A stretch of 64,000 nucleotides of DNA from Gillisella terrae. GTDB lineage: Bacteria; Pseudomonadota; Alphaproteobacteria; Rhizobiales; Rhizobiaceae. The position numbers and the translations under genes are program-made. The DNA lies in contig NZ_SSOA01000003.1 in the NCBI RefSeq assembly GCF_004801395.1, positions 124,001 through 188,000 on the forward strand. Reading direction: 5' to 3'. Within the stretch, counting starts at the first letter, position 1. Every line of letters starts with the position of its first letter. The notes under the pieces were generated by a model. That model saw nothing but the letters and a program-made list of their open reading frames with translations, had not been told where the DNA came from and searched no databases. Of this stretch, positions 43,012 through 52,634 are shown one piece after another.

Positions 43012-43449
43012 TTATGCGTCGGAATGGTTGGGCCTTGATGTCGTTTCCCATGCGCCGCCAACATCTGCAAGCTGAACTTCAATACATTCAATATCAAGCG
43101 CAATGGTGGCACCGGCGGCGCACACCAGCTCCAGCGTGCCGTCAGGGCCTTCGCCCTTCTGATTGAAGTTGAGCGCAAGCAGGTTCAAGACCTGCTCTTT
43201 ATCTGTGCGGTCAAAGCCAATGGAGCGCACCGCCTGCACGCGCTTGATGGTCAGCACTGCCCGGCGGCGCTCAAAGCTCTTGTCTTTGCGCTTGGCCTTT
43301 TCCCAGACAAAGCGGTTGACGGCCACAGAAAAAATGCCAGCGCGCGGCGTATAATCCACATCACCAGGTTTGAACACCGCATCCTGCATGTGGGCAGACA
43401 GGATTGTCAGGTCATCGTTGTCGAGTGATAGCAGCTTTAAATCAGTCAT
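43012..43449 (-). CDS. DUF2948 family protein
   Basis: A 145-residue alphaproteobacterial protein (MTDLKLLSLDNDDLTILSAH, NRFVWEKAKRKDKSFERRRA, VLTIKRVQAVRSIGFDRTDK). The start at ATG 43447-43449 fits the family; the open frame extends further upstream without homology. It always lies between murA and hisD in Rhizobiales. Function unknown. Confidence 0.9.
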   Translation of the reverse strand: MTDLKLLSLDNDDLTILSAHMQDAVFKPGDVDYTPRAGIFSVAVNRFVWEKAKRKDKSFERRRAVLTIKRVQAVRSIGFDRTDKEQVLNLLALNFNQKGEGPDGTLELVCAAGATIALDIECIEVQLADVGGAWETTSRPNHSDA

Positions 43450-43593
43450 GAGCCATGTCCCTGGTGGTGCGTGCAGAATTGACGTTTGCCGCCGGTTTCG
43501 CAAGCCCACTTTTGCCAAGAATGTTGCAACTGCTCTATGAGATGGGCGTTGCGCCACCCGCAAACAATGGCGCAACGACGATGGATGGCGATG

Positions 43594-44886
43594 TTAGTCG
43601 CTGATGCGCTGCACAATCGCGCCGCAACGGGTCAGCTTTTCTTCAAGCTGCTCAAAACCGCGATCAAGATGATAAACGCGACTGACGATTGTTTCGCCCT
43701 CAGCCGCAAGGCCGGCAATCACCAAAGAGACGGAGGCGCGCAAGTCTGTTGCCATCACCTGTGCGCCGCGCAGGCGCGAAACCCCTTCGATTCGCGCGGT
43801 CTGACCATTGAGGGTGATTTTGGCACCCAGCCGCGCCAGCTCCTGCACATGCATGAAGCGGTTTTCAAAAATGGTTTCCGTCACATGGGCCACGCCTTGG
43901 GCACGGGTCATAAGCCCCATAAACTGCGCCTGCAAATCGGTGGGAAAGCCGGGGAAGGGCTCCGTGACAATATCCACAGGCCGGATGGCATCGCCATGGC
44001 CAATCACGCGAATGCCATCGGCAACCGCCATCACTTCGGCACCGGCCCGGCGAATCGCTTCCACAGCGGTGTCCAGCAGCGTGATGTCGGTGCCTTCCAG
44101 CGTCACGTCGCCGCCGGTCATGGCAACAGCCATGGCATAGGTGCCGGTTTCAATGCGGTCTGGCAAGACGCGATGGCGCGCGCCGTGCAGGCTGGTGACG
44201 CCTTCAATGGTGATGGTAGCGGTGCCAGCACCGGAGATTTTGGCCCCCATGGCAATCAGGCAATTGGCCAGATCGACCACTTCCGGTTCACGGGCCGCAT
44301 TGTGAATTGTGGTGGTGCCGCGCGCCAAAGATGCCGCCATCATCATCACATGGGTGGCACCAACCGAGACTTTGGGGAAGGTATAGCTTGCACCAATCAA
44401 GCCGCCTTTGGGGGCGGTTGCTTCAATATAGCCAGCGTCGATTTCAATGGTAGCACCAAGGGCGGCGAGGCCGTCAATAAACAGATCAACCGGGCGCGTA
44501 CCAATGGCGCAGCCGCCGGGCAGGGATACGCGGGCCTTGCCCTCGCGGGCCAATAGCGGGCCAAGCACCCAGAAGCTGGCGCGCATTTTCGAGACCAGAT
44601 CATAAGGAGCGGTGGTATCAACAATGGTGCGGCAGGTGAAATGAATGGTGCGGGCATAGCTGCCGGACTGACGCTCGCGACGGCCATTGACGGCCACATC
44701 CACACCATGGTTTCCCAGAATTCGCATCAACAGCTCGACATCGGCCAGATGCGGCACATTTTCCAGCGTCAGCGTGTCGCTGGTCAGCAGCGAGGCAATC
44801 ATCAGCGGCAGAGCGGCATTTTTTGCGCCGGAAATGGGAATGATGCCATGAAGGGCGTTGCCGCCGACAATCCTGATACGATCCAT
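43594..44886 (-). CDS. murA: UDP-N-acetylglucosamine 1-carboxyvinyltransferase
   Basis: MurA transfers enolpyruvate from PEP to UDP-GlcNAc, the first committed step of peptidoglycan synthesis. The 430-residue protein has the start [20 protein letters not shown], the KN pair (AKNAALPLM), and the catalytic loop [16 protein letters not shown] with Cys near 126, the residue attacked by fosfomycin. It ends with the typical [14 protein letters not shown] region. It is full length and conserved. Confidence 0.98.
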   Translation of the reverse strand: MDRIRIVGGNALHGIIPISGAKNAALPLMIASLLTSDTLTLENVPHLADVELLMRILGNHGVDVAVNGRRERQSGSYARTIHFTCRTIVDTTAPYDLVSKMRASFWVLGPLLAREGKARVSLPGGCAIGTRPVDLFIDGLAALGATIEIDAGYIEATAPKGGLIGASYTFPKVSVGATHVMMMAASLARGTTTIHNAAREPEVVDLANCLIAMGAKISGAGTATITIEGVTSLHGARHRVLPDRIETGTYAMAVAMTGGDVTLEGTDITLLDTAVEAIRRAGAEVMAVADGIRVIGHGDAIRPVDIVTEPFPGFPTDLQAQFMGLMTRAQGVAHVTETIFENRFMHVQELARLGAKITLNGQTARIEGVSRLRGAQVMATDLRASVSLVIAGLAAEGETIVSRVYHLDRGFEQLEEKLTRCGAIVQRISD

Positions 44887-45027
44887 TGATGTTGTTCAGG
44901 GGGCATAAACGTCTGCCTGCCCCCACCTTTCTTGGTTTGAATAAAAAGCCCGCGCTTATCGGGATAAAAGAAGGCGCTGTTTAAACGAAATCAGCGCCGC
45001 ATTCAATTCGGCCCAATGCATGGCTGC

Positions 45028-45255
45028 TTATTTATCTGCGTCCTGATCAGGCACAGGTGCTTTGGCCGCAGGCAGGCCATCGGTTTCATCGGCGTCGCCC
45101 GCGCGGCGCGCGCGCGCCTGATTTTTACGGCGCAAAAGATTTTCGCGCAGCTTGGCCGCTGCCCGCTCCTGACGCTGGGCAGACTGATCTCGGCTTTTTC
45201 TCCGGCGCTGGCTCTCGCCAATGTCCGGGGTGGCTGGTTCTTCAATGTCACTCAT
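45028..45255 (-). CDS. small basic alphaproteobacterial protein
   Basis: A 75-residue highly charged protein (MSDIEEPATPDIGESQRRRK, AAAKLRENLLRRKNQARARR). Similar arginine-rich small proteins lie beside murA in other Rhizobiales. The start is at ATG 45253-45255. It is probably intrinsically disordered, with unknown function. Confidence 0.7.
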   Translation of the reverse strand: MSDIEEPATPDIGESQRRRKSRDQSAQRQERAAAKLRENLLRRKNQARARRAGDADETDGLPAAKAPVPDQDADK

Positions 45256-45407
45256 GGGGGTCTGATAGCGTGTTTGTGGAAAAACCGGAAGATAGCACAG
45301 CTTTTCAAATTTTATTGCCTGATTTTCAAATTGCCGCTTGCGCTCCCGCATCAGCTATGGCAATAGCCCCCTCGTTCCGAAGCGCACACGAAAGTGCTTC
45401 GCCAGAT

Positions 45408-45482
45408 GCTGCTATAGCTCAGGGGTAGAGCACTCCCTTGGTAAGGGAGAGGCCGAGAGTTCAAATCTCTCTAGCAGCACCA
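45408..45482 (+). tRNA. tRNA-Thr (GGT)
   Basis: A complete cloverleaf with CCA: acceptor GCTGCTA pairing with TAGCAGC, D arm GCTCAGGGGTAGAGC, anticodon stem-loop CTCCCTTGGTAAGGGAG (anticodon GGT), T arm GAGAGTTCAAATCTCTC. No integration scar is seen next to it. Confidence 0.96.
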
Positions 45483-45642
45483 TTTTCCCAAATAATATCA
45501 ATTTCGCATGTGTATAATGGGTGCGATTGTGCCGCATTTGGGAATGCACTTTATTGCCATGAAGAATTTGCTTTTAGCTAAGATGTGTCTTTCACACACT
45601 CTTCGAATTGATGCGTCTCCTATGACATGGCTGTTTCAATAG

Positions 45643-45667
45643 GGAACAATATACGCCTCTGTTGGTT
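45643..45667 (+). promoter_or_regulatory. candidate EcfG (general stress sigma factor) promoter
   Basis: GGAAC at 45643-45647 and GTT at 45665-45667 are separated by 17 bp, matching the alphaproteobacterial EcfG consensus GGAAC-N16/17-GTT. It lies 32 bp before the start of the PRC-barrel gene, a class of gene often found in the general stress regulon. Confidence 0.6.
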
Positions 45668-45699
45668 GTATTAGCAGTATCAACAAGGAGGATCAAACA

Positions 45700-45996
45700 A
45701 TGGATCATACGAATCACGTTCGTCTTAGCCCCGCCGAGCTGACGCCCGCCGTTCTGGATGGTGCGACAATTTATGGTGCCGATGACCATAAGGTCGGTAC
45801 GCTGGATCACTTGCACGGCACAGGCGCAGGTCGCACCGCGATCATTGATGTTGGCGGTTTCCTGGGCATCGGCGCAAAGCCTGTTGGCGTGCCTCTGGTG
45901 GATCTCGAGTTCATGCGCGACAGCGATGGCGACGTACACGCCGTGACAAACTGGACCAAAGACCAGTTGAAGGAAATGCCCGAGCATCGGGACTAA
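45700..45996 (+). CDS. PRC-barrel domain protein
   Basis: A 98-residue protein that is essentially one PRC-barrel (DGATIYGADDHKVGTLDHLH, AIIDVGGFLGIGAKPVGVPL, TNWTKDQLKEMPEH). Small stand-alone PRC-barrel proteins are common in Rhizobiales and induced by general stress. It has a strong AAGGAGGATC ribosome-binding site and a candidate EcfG promoter. It is monocistronic and followed by a terminator. Confidence 0.9.
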   Translation: MDHTNHVRLSPAELTPAVLDGATIYGADDHKVGTLDHLHGTGAGRTAIIDVGGFLGIGAKPVGVPLVDLEFMRDSDGDVHAVTNWTKDQLKEMPEHRD

Positions 45997-46020
45997 GATC
46001 TTCACACCATCGAATTTGAG

Positions 46021-46045
46021 GCCCGGCTAATTTTTGCCGGGCTTT
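46021..46045 (+). terminator. Rho-independent terminator of the PRC-barrel gene
   Basis: GCCCGGC (46021-46027) and GCCGGGC (46036-46042) form a GC-rich stem with an AT loop, followed by TTT, 25 bp after the stop codon. Confidence 0.8.
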
Positions 46046-46109
46046 CGCGTTTAAACCTCGATATTGACCTAGAATTCAAGGCGAACACGATTTCAAGTCG
46101 AAAATGCGA

Positions 46110-47003
46110 TTACCTTTTATCCGGCCTTATCGCCCCCCTCAACTCCACCAGCCTATTCAGCGTTTCAAGCGTTCGCTCTTCCGCCGTAGCCGCAAGGGCA
46201 AGGGCTATCGTTTCCATCACCACCAGCGACGGGGCGTGTAGGGCGACGTGGTCGCTTTTTGCGCGGGGCATGATCAGGCAGGCGGCGGCGTGTTGGCGCA
46301 GCACGCTTTCGCTTTGGCTCAAGACGAGGATCACCGGCACATCCAGCCGTTTGGCTTCGTTGATGGCGGCCAGCGCTTCGCGGTGGGGGCGGCCGTGCAG
46401 CAGCATGAGGAGGGCGTGGCCTTTTTCGATCATGAGCAATTGTTCGGCCAGCGCTATGCCGGTGTTGTTGAGCGCGTAAGAGCGAAAGCCGGAGCGGGCA
46501 AACAGCCGGGCGGCGTAATCGGCAATAATGCCGCTGGCACCAATGCCAAACACGCCAATTGCCTGTGATGTGGCCAGCAATTGTGTGGCAAGCGCCAGGG
46601 CGGCGCGATTTTCGGGTGTTGATAGCGCATCCATGGCGGCACGTTGATTTTCCACCACGAAATCAATGGCGGCATCGCTATTGCCGTTCAGCACATCGGT
46701 GGTGGCCGCCATTTTTTCAATCGGCGAATCGGTCTGGCCCAGATAGGCCTCAAGCGTGTCTTTCAAATCGACCAGCCCGCGAAAGCCCAGCGCCTGAAGG
46801 GCGCGAATGACCGTTGCATCAGACGTGCCGGTGGCAAAGCCGATTTCCAGCGCCGATTTGCTCAAAACCGAATGGCGGTGGCCATCAATATACTCCGCCA
46901 CACTGAGCAGGCTCGGCGACAGTTGATTGCGACGCTTGCGCAGCCGCTCGCCATAGCGGTCAATGCGGTGCATCTTGCTGGGGCCTTTGGGCTGCGTGCT
47001 CAT
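46110..47003 (-). CDS. RpiR/MurR-family transcriptional regulator
   Basis: A 297-residue regulator with an N-terminal RpiR helix-turn-helix (SPSLLSVAEYIDGHRHSVLS, EIGFATGTSDATVIRALQAL near 30-75). A C-terminal SIS sugar-phosphate-binding domain follows (QAIGVFGIGASGIIADYAAR near 150-170, GHALLMLLHGRPHREALAAI). Such proteins sense phosphosugars. There is no sugar operon beside it; the TonB receptor is divergent, 260 bp away, and might be its target. The exact ligand is unknown. Confidence 0.88.
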   Translation of the reverse strand: MSTQPKGPSKMHRIDRYGERLRKRRNQLSPSLLSVAEYIDGHRHSVLSKSALEIGFATGTSDATVIRALQALGFRGLVDLKDTLEAYLGQTDSPIEKMAATTDVLNGNSDAAIDFVVENQRAAMDALSTPENRAALALATQLLATSQAIGVFGIGASGIIADYAARLFARSGFRSYALNNTGIALAEQLLMIEKGHALLMLLHGRPHREALAAINEAKRLDVPVILVLSQSESVLRQHAAACLIMPRAKSDHVALHAPSLVVMETIALALAATAEERTLETLNRLVELRGAIRPDKR

Positions 47004-47263
47004 GGTTTCGGGTGGTCCTTGGTGTTTGTAGTAGTCACGTTTGCATGCATCTTGCCCGGTGCAAAATACCGCGCAGGCGGGCGATTTTACGCTTTATACC
47101 CACCTCGGCCTTGCTGTGGCAGGCCTATGAGCGGATGATTCATTGTTTATGTCGCCAGTTTAAAGTTGACTACTACATTCATCAATTCGAAAAGCCCAGT
47201 TAGTTTCAGCGGATGTGTGCAGGCATGGCCGCTGATTGGGGATTTTTGGACTGGTGAGTGAAT

Positions 47264-49414
47264 ATGATGATGGCGGCGGGACGCATTTCGAAACGGGTGA
47301 TGATAACAACCCTTTTGGCATCAGTGGCGGTGCCAGCATGGGCGCAAGAGGGTGATTCAAACAAAACCACCACATTGCAAACCATCGCGGTGGATGGTGC
47401 CGCCCAAACAGACACGCGCGGTTATCAGCCCGTTTCCACCAGCACGGCTACGCGCAGCGATACGCCCCTTTTGGACATTCCGCAGGCGGTCAATGTTGTC
47501 AGCAATCCGGTATTGACTGATCAGGCTGCGACATCGCTGGATGATGCGCTGGCCAATATCAGCGGCATTACCCAGGCCAACACGCTGGGTGGCACGCAAG
47601 ACGCGGTTATTCGTCGTGGTTTTGGCGATAATCGTGATGGTTCGATTTTGATTGATGGTTTGAAAACCACCATTCCGCGGGTTTTCAATGACACGGTGGA
47701 CCGGGTGGAAGTGCTGAAAGGTCCGGCATCGACGCTTTACGGCATTTTGGACCCCGGCGGTCTGGTCAATGTGATTACCAAAAAGCCTGAGGATCATTTC
47801 TCGGCAACCGTCTATAGCCGTTATAGCAATTATGGCGCTGGCCGCGATGGGGCTCGGGCCGGGTTTGATGTGACCGGGCCGATTGAAGGAACGGATTTTT
47901 CATACCGCTTTATTGGTGAGGGGCAAAGGGCCGATTACTGGCGCAATTTTGGCCATAATAACAATTGGATGCTGGCCCCATCGCTGATGTGGAGCGGTGA
48001 GGATACCGAGGTCACGGTGTCTTATATGCATGAGAATTACAGCGTGCCGTTTGATCGGGGCACGATTTTTGATCTCACCACCGGCAAAGCCGTTGATTTG
48101 AGCCGCCGGACCCGGCTGGATGAGGCCTATAACATCACGGACGGACACTCGGATCTGGCCAAAGTCTCGATTGATCGTGATTTGAGTGACGATTGGAAAC
48201 TGTCGCTCAACTACGCCTATAGCCGCAATGAATATTCTGACAATCAGGCCCGCGTGATGGGCTATAATGCCAAGACCGGTGTGGTGACCCGCCGCGCTGA
48301 TGCGACACAATATTCCACCATGGAGAGCCATGCGCTTCGCGCTGATATAACCGGCGAGGTTGACATCGGTGGTTTTCAAAATGATCTGCTGTTTGGCACG
48401 TCTTATGACTATAGCGACACGCTGCGCACCGATATGCTGCGGTGTAAAAATTTCAGCAACTTCAATATCAACAACCCGGTCTATGGCAATCTGGCGCAAT
48501 GCAACACGGTATCGGCCTCTGATAGCGACCAGACAGAGCAGCTCTCGACCGCTTCTGTTTACATGCAGGATTCGCTGCATCTCAGCGATCAATGGATCGT
48601 GGTGGGCGGGCTACGCTATCAATATTACGATCTTTATGCTGGCAAGGGGCGTCCGTTTAACGCCAACACCATGAGCAATGGTGGCGCTTTGATCCCCAAT
48701 GGCGGCATTGTCTATAAGTTGTCGCCATCGGTGTCGCTCTATGCCAATGCGGCCAAGACATTCCGGCCGCAATCCTCTGTGGGCAGCTATTATGGCAATC
48801 TCGACCCCGAAAAAGGCACATCCTATGAAATCGGCACCAAGCTGGAGCTAATGGAGGGGTTGAGCGCCAATATTGCGCTTTATAACAGCCGCAAGAAAAA
48901 TGTTGCCTATTCCGAATCGATTGGCGGCGAGAGTGTGGTCAAGGCCGCTGGTCTGGTGCGCGCCCGCGGCATTGAAGTGGATGTTGCTGGCCAGTTGACC
49001 GACCACTGGCAGATGATTGCCAGCTACGGTCTGACCGATGCCAAAGTGCTGGAAGATCCTGATTACGCCGGAAAGCAACTGCCCAATGTGGCAAGACACA
49101 CGGGCGCGCTGTCACTGGCCTATGATTTTGGCGAGGTGAACGGCCGTGGCGATACGCTGAAGGTTGGCGGCGGTGTTCGCGCCGTTGGCAAGCGGGCTGG
49201 CATCAATAACAACAGCTATTATCTGCCGGGCTATGCGGTGTTTGATGCCTTTGCCGCCTATACCATGAAATTTGAACGGCCAATGACGGTGCAGGTGAAC
49301 CTGAAAAACCTGTTCGACAAGACCTACTACACCTCCTCAATTGGCTCGACCAATTATGCCAATCAGGTGGGTGAACCTTTCAATGTTTCTGTGACGGCCT
49401 CTGTTAAATTTTAG
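47264..49414 (+). CDS. TonB-dependent siderophore receptor
   Basis: A 716-residue outer-membrane receptor for ferric siderophores. It has a signal peptide (MMAAGRISKRVMITTLLASV, cleavage after AWAQ) and a plug domain beginning near RSDTPLLDIPQAVNVVSNPV with VDRVEVLKGPASTLYGILDP. The beta-barrel ends in the aromatic C terminus NVSVTASVKF. Start chosen at ATG 47264 rather than GTG 47258. The nature of the siderophore cannot be read from the sequence, and iron regulation is expected but I did not find a clear Fur/Irr site. Confidence 0.92.
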   Translation: MMMAAGRISKRVMITTLLASVAVPAWAQEGDSNKTTTLQTIAVDGAAQTDTRGYQPVSTSTATRSDTPLLDIPQAVNVVSNPVLTDQAATSLDDALANISGITQANTLGGTQDAVIRRGFGDNRDGSILIDGLKTTIPRVFNDTVDRVEVLKGPASTLYGILDPGGLVNVITKKPEDHFSATVYSRYSNYGAGRDGARAGFDVTGPIEGTDFSYRFIGEGQRADYWRNFGHNNNWMLAPSLMWSGEDTEVTVSYMHENYSVPFDRGTIFDLTTGKAVDLSRRTRLDEAYNITDGHSDLAKVSIDRDLSDDWKLSLNYAYSRNEYSDNQARVMGYNAKTGVVTRRADATQYSTMESHALRADITGEVDIGGFQNDLLFGTSYDYSDTLRTDMLRCKNFSNFNINNPVYGNLAQCNTVSASDSDQTEQLSTASVYMQDSLHLSDQWIVVGGLRYQYYDLYAGKGRPFNANTMSNGGALIPNGGIVYKLSPSVSLYANAAKTFRPQSSVGSYYGNLDPEKGTSYEIGTKLELMEGLSANIALYNSRKKNVAYSESIGGESVVKAAGLVRARGIEVDVAGQLTDHWQMIASYGLTDAKVLEDPDYAGKQLPNVARHTGALSLAYDFGEVNGRGDTLKVGGGVRAVGKRAGINNNSYYLPGYAVFDAFAAYTMKFERPMTVQVNLKNLFDKTYYTSSIGSTNYANQVGEPFNVSVTASVKF

Positions 49415-49482
49415 GGGTATTGTCACACCAGTGTCAGGGAGATGGGCGAGAAGAAGCTCTTTTCCATCAAGGCTGATTCCCC

Positions 49483-50313
49483 ATGTCCCCAGATAGCATT
49501 CTTCCCCGCCTTGGCCCTCACGCCTCGGATCGTCTCGTCACACTTGCTTCCACCGTGGTTGAGGCGGGCCTTCTTGCCCGCTCATCGCTCAAGCGTCGCT
49601 ATTCAAGCCAGATGGTGTCGAAAGCGCCGCGCGATTATCAGACCGAGATTGATGTTGCCGTTGAGCAGATCATTGTGGATCGGATGAAGGCGGCTTTTCC
49701 CAAATATTCCATCACGGGCGAAGAGCAGGTGGGCAATGTTGAAGCCGGTGCGGATGCGCCGCGCATTTATATCGATCCCATTGATGGCACCACCAATTAC
49801 GCCTGGGGCCTGCCGCATTTTGGCATTGTGATTTCCATCGTCGAGCGGGGCGAGGTGGTCTGCGGTGTGGTGTATGATTGCATGCTGGATGAGCTTTTCA
49901 GCGCAGAAAAAGGCAAAGGGGCCTATCTCAATGGGGAGCGGCTCGCTCTTACGCCTTTTTCCGATGTGCAGGATGCCTTGATTGGCGCGGGCCTGCCTGT
50001 GCCGGGGCAGGTCAAGACCATTTCTGAAGAGGCCTATCAGGCAGCGCTGCGCCGCTTGATGGATAATACGGCCGGTGTGCGCAGGCTTGGTTCGGCAGCA
50101 CTGTCCACGGCCTATGTGGCCTGTGGGCGGCTGGATGGCTTTTTTGAAGACGGCCTATCCATGCATGATTATGGCGCATCCATGCTGATCGTGCGCGAAG
50201 CGGGTGGTGTTGTCACCGGCTTTTTGGGTGGAGCAATCGGTCCGTTTGGCGATCTTCTCGTGGCCAATCCGGCTTTGCATCCCTGGTTGGTTGAGGGGTT
50301 TCAATCGGCTTAG
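49483..50313 (+). CDS. inositol monophosphatase family protein
   Basis: A 276-residue Mg-dependent phosphatase with the family metal sites: GEEQVGN near residue 80, IDPIDGTTNYAWGLPHFG near 100-115, and C-terminal DGLSMHDYGASMLIVREAGG. The substrate may be inositol phosphate, histidinol phosphate (HisN-type) or another sugar phosphate; the sequence alone does not decide. It is 68 bp downstream of the TonB receptor on the same strand. Confidence 0.88.
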   Translation: MSPDSILPRLGPHASDRLVTLASTVVEAGLLARSSLKRRYSSQMVSKAPRDYQTEIDVAVEQIIVDRMKAAFPKYSITGEEQVGNVEAGADAPRIYIDPIDGTTNYAWGLPHFGIVISIVERGEVVCGVVYDCMLDELFSAEKGKGAYLNGERLALTPFSDVQDALIGAGLPVPGQVKTISEEAYQAALRRLMDNTAGVRRLGSAALSTAYVACGRLDGFFEDGLSMHDYGASMLIVREAGGVVTGFLGGAIGPFGDLLVANPALHPWLVEGFQSA

Positions 50314-50368
50314 AGTTTGTCAGGGTCTATCTCCAGAGTGCGCGGCGCAATGGTTTTTGGCTTTTAAA

Positions 50369-50515
50369 AACCCCTCACCAACCCTCCCCACAAGGGGGAG
50401 GGGGCAGGTCGAATGCGTCGCCCCTGTTGTTCGATCCAATGATTTATGATCAAAAACAGTCACTTGCGAGAAATTAAATACTCCCTCCCCCTTGTGGGGA
50501 GGGCTGGGGAGGGGC
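50369..50515. repeat. long inverted repeat with CCCTCCCCACAAGGGGG cores
   Basis: Arms of about 33 bp (50370-50403 and 50482-50515) are near-perfect inverses built around CCCTCCCCACAAGGGGGAGG, enclosing about 78 bp. Such GC-rich repeats occur in intergenic regions of many Rhizobiales. The whole could fold into one long hairpin and end transcription after the phosphatase gene. Confidence 0.75.
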
Positions 50516-50572
50516 CTTTCATTTTGGGTTGCGTGCCAAAGGCAATCTTGATCTGAAAAACTCTAAATTTGA

Positions 50573-51374
50573 TGTTGTCAGGTTAACTTCGCCAGTCCGA
50601 GAAAGGCTAGCGGTTACAGAATTTTCAGGCGATGGAGGCCGCAATTTTCCATGCATTGAATGCTTCGAGGCGATGGTAGCGAATTGTTTGTGCGACTCGG
50701 CGGCGGGATGGAACTGAAAAGAAATTGCGGGTAGCGGAGTGCATGGAGACGAACCGTTGTAATGCTCCCGGTGATCGTTAGCCCTGCATTGTTCGTTCCC
50801 TTTTTTCGAAACGGCAGGTGGCTGTTTTCGGCCCGATTGTTGAGGCCCTTGTGCGACCAATGGTCGAGGCCGGGTGCCACGTCCGCCTTTGCCGCAGTGT
50901 ATCAGTGATGATACGTTTGGGAACAAAGCAATAGCGTTTCATCAACGCCACTAGTAGCCGCTTGGCCGCCTTTTTGTTGCGTCGCTTCTGCAAGATTTCT
51001 TCAAGAACAGTGCCATGCTGATCGACTGCACGCCAAAGCCAGAATTTCTCTCCAGCGCATTTCACAACGACTTCATCCAGATGCCAAACATCGCCTGGGC
51101 GGGCCTGCCGTCTCCGCAAGTTGCGAGCGATCTGAGGTCCGAACTTGGCGATCCAGCGGCGGACGATCTCATAAGAAACATCGACACCACGCTCGAGCAG
51201 CATTTTCTCAACTTCACGCAGGCTCAGATTGAACAGCAGGTAAAGCCAAACTGCGTGAGCAATGATTTGCGCAGGAAAACGGTGATGCTTGAAACTGATT
51301 TCGGATGTTTGCATCGTTGAAATCTACGACCAACCCTAAACGTAGGTAACTTTGAGCCGATTAACGTGACAACA
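50573..51374 (-). mobile_element. IS6-family insertion sequence, decayed
   Basis: About 802 bp with short terminal inverted repeats (TGTTGTCA..GTTAA at 50573 and, inverted, TTAACGTGACAACA at 51361-51374), the IS26/IS240 size class. It carries a frameshifted transposase at 50620-51314. The element lies just upstream of the C-glycoside deglycosidase genes and may have brought them close to, or separated them from, their original neighbours. Confidence 0.8.
50620..51314 (-). pseudogene. IS6-family transposase, frameshifted
   Basis: The N-terminal 140 residues are good IS6 transposase: FKHHRFPAQIIAHAVWLYLL, SYEIVRRWIAKFGPQIARNL, WHLDEVVVKCAGEKFWLWRA (first catalytic Asp), RIITDTLRQRR (second). 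The frame is then lost; LDHWSHKGLNNRAENSH (with catalytic Glu) appears in another frame, and the last part in yet another near 50750. At least two shifts and a short deletion make it inactive. Confidence 0.82.
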
Positions 51375-51401
51375 CCCCAGCAGGGCATTGAGAGTGAGGT
51401 C

Positions 51402-51457
51402 TTGACACTTGACAGATCAAGGATGTTGAAAATATAAGAATTAATATTCTGATTTTA
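51402..51457 (+). promoter_or_regulatory. promoter and AT-rich operator before the C-glycoside deglycosidase genes
   Basis: TTGACA at 51409-51414 (another at 51402-51407) and TATAAG at 51434-51439 form a possible sigma-70 promoter. Overlapping the -10 box is AAGAATTAATATTCTGATTT (51437-51456), a palindrome core AGAAT-N4-ATTCT also found at 54859-54879 and, weaker, at 63088-63109. The arrangement fits repression by a TetR-type protein such as the one at 62424. Confidence 0.55.
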
Positions 51458-51601
51458 TTTTAAAGTTCAGAGATGTTCGGCTCGCGCAGAGGCGTGCAGT
51501 CCTACTAGAGGGGTGTCGCCGGTGGCTGCAGCCACGGGTGGCGCTTTATCCGTCATTATGCCCATCGCATCTGTTGGGCGTCCTTTTGGAGGAGGAATGG
51601 A

Positions 51602-52621
51602 ATGACCTATGATATTAAACGGGGCGTGAGCCTTTACAGTTTTCAGAACGATACGTTTCTGGGGCGAATGACCCTTGAGGATTGTATTCGCACCTGCGCC
51701 GAAATGGGCGCTTATGGTATTGAGATTGTCGGGGAGCAAACCTTCCATGGATGGCCGGAAGCGAGCGTAGCGGATGCGGACATTGCCGCCTGGCACGACC
51801 ACATGAAACACTATGGCACGACGCCGGTTTGCCATGATTTCATGCTGGATTACAAGCGTTACAAGGGCCGCGAGATGCCTTTTGACGAGCAGGTGGCCAG
51901 TGTTCGCAAGGACATTGATTTCGGTGCGCGTCTCGGTGTGAAGTTCATTCGCTCCCTCGTCTCCGTCGATCCCTCGGTTCTGGTGGCGGCAGCACCCTAT
52001 GCGGAGGAAAAGGGCATCACGATCCTCGTGGAAGTGCATGCGCCGCTGCACTTCGATCATCCGTGGATCATGCGTCATGCGGAAGCTTACGAAAAATCCG
52101 GCAGCAAGGCACTCGGTTTTCTGCCAGATATGGGCGTGTTTCTGGATCGCTATCCTCGCGTCTGGAAGGAGCGTTTCATTCGCAATGGCTGCCCGCAGGA
52201 TGCGGCGGATTTCATTGAGCGCTGCTACGAAGACCGTCGCCTGAGCGAATACGTCATCAACGATGTGATGTTGAAATGGGGCCCAGGCCCGCAGGTGGCC
52301 ATGGCTGAAACGCTGCGGCATAACTCTGCCTTCAGCCCCAAGCGCATGCTGGATTACATGCCACGCATTCACAACATCCATGCCAAGTTCTATGAGATGA
52401 CCGAAGAGTTGACCGAATGGTCCATTCGCTACGATGAGGTCTTCGAGGTGCTGAAAAAGGGCGGGTACAAGGGCTATATCTGCTCTGAATACGAGGGCAA
52501 TCGATGGGTTGAAGATGTTCAGGAGGTTGAAAGCGTCGAACAGGTGCGTCGTCAGCAACTGATGTTCTGCAAACTGCTCGGCGAAAAGGCTCCCCAGACA
52601 TTGACTGCGCGTGCGGCTTGA
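51602..52621 (+). CDS. sugar isomerase/epimerase-like TIM barrel, probable C-glycoside deglycosidase alpha subunit
   Basis: A 339-residue xylose-isomerase-like TIM barrel with the metal quartet VEVHAP (Glu), FLPDMGVFLDR (Asp), NIHAKFYEM (His) and SEYEGNRW (Glu). Alone it would be called a sugar phosphate isomerase, but the next gene is DUF6379, the beta subunit of C-glycoside deglycosidases (CarBC/DgpBC type). The alpha subunit carries the metal and, with beta, cleaves the carbon-carbon bond of 3-oxo-C-glucosides by deprotonation and elimination. A 3-oxidase candidate lies at 59126-60643. Activity is inferred from the pair. Confidence 0.82.
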   Translation: MTYDIKRGVSLYSFQNDTFLGRMTLEDCIRTCAEMGAYGIEIVGEQTFHGWPEASVADADIAAWHDHMKHYGTTPVCHDFMLDYKRYKGREMPFDEQVASVRKDIDFGARLGVKFIRSLVSVDPSVLVAAAPYAEEKGITILVEVHAPLHFDHPWIMRHAEAYEKSGSKALGFLPDMGVFLDRYPRVWKERFIRNGCPQDAADFIERCYEDRRLSEYVINDVMLKWGPGPQVAMAETLRHNSAFSPKRMLDYMPRIHNIHAKFYEMTEELTEWSIRYDEVFEVLKKGGYKGYICSEYEGNRWVEDVQEVESVEQVRRQQLMFCKLLGEKAPQTLTARAA

Positions 52622-52634
52622 AAGGAATTAGACC

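Noticed and set aside
43486-44556. 356-codon plus-strand frame
   Set aside because: Antisense of murA, which is unambiguous on the minus strand.
51602-52621. Inositol or xylose isomerase assignment for the TIM barrel
   Set aside because: No iol or xyl genes are nearby, and the adjacent DUF6379 gene points to the C-glycoside deglycosidase alpha subunit.
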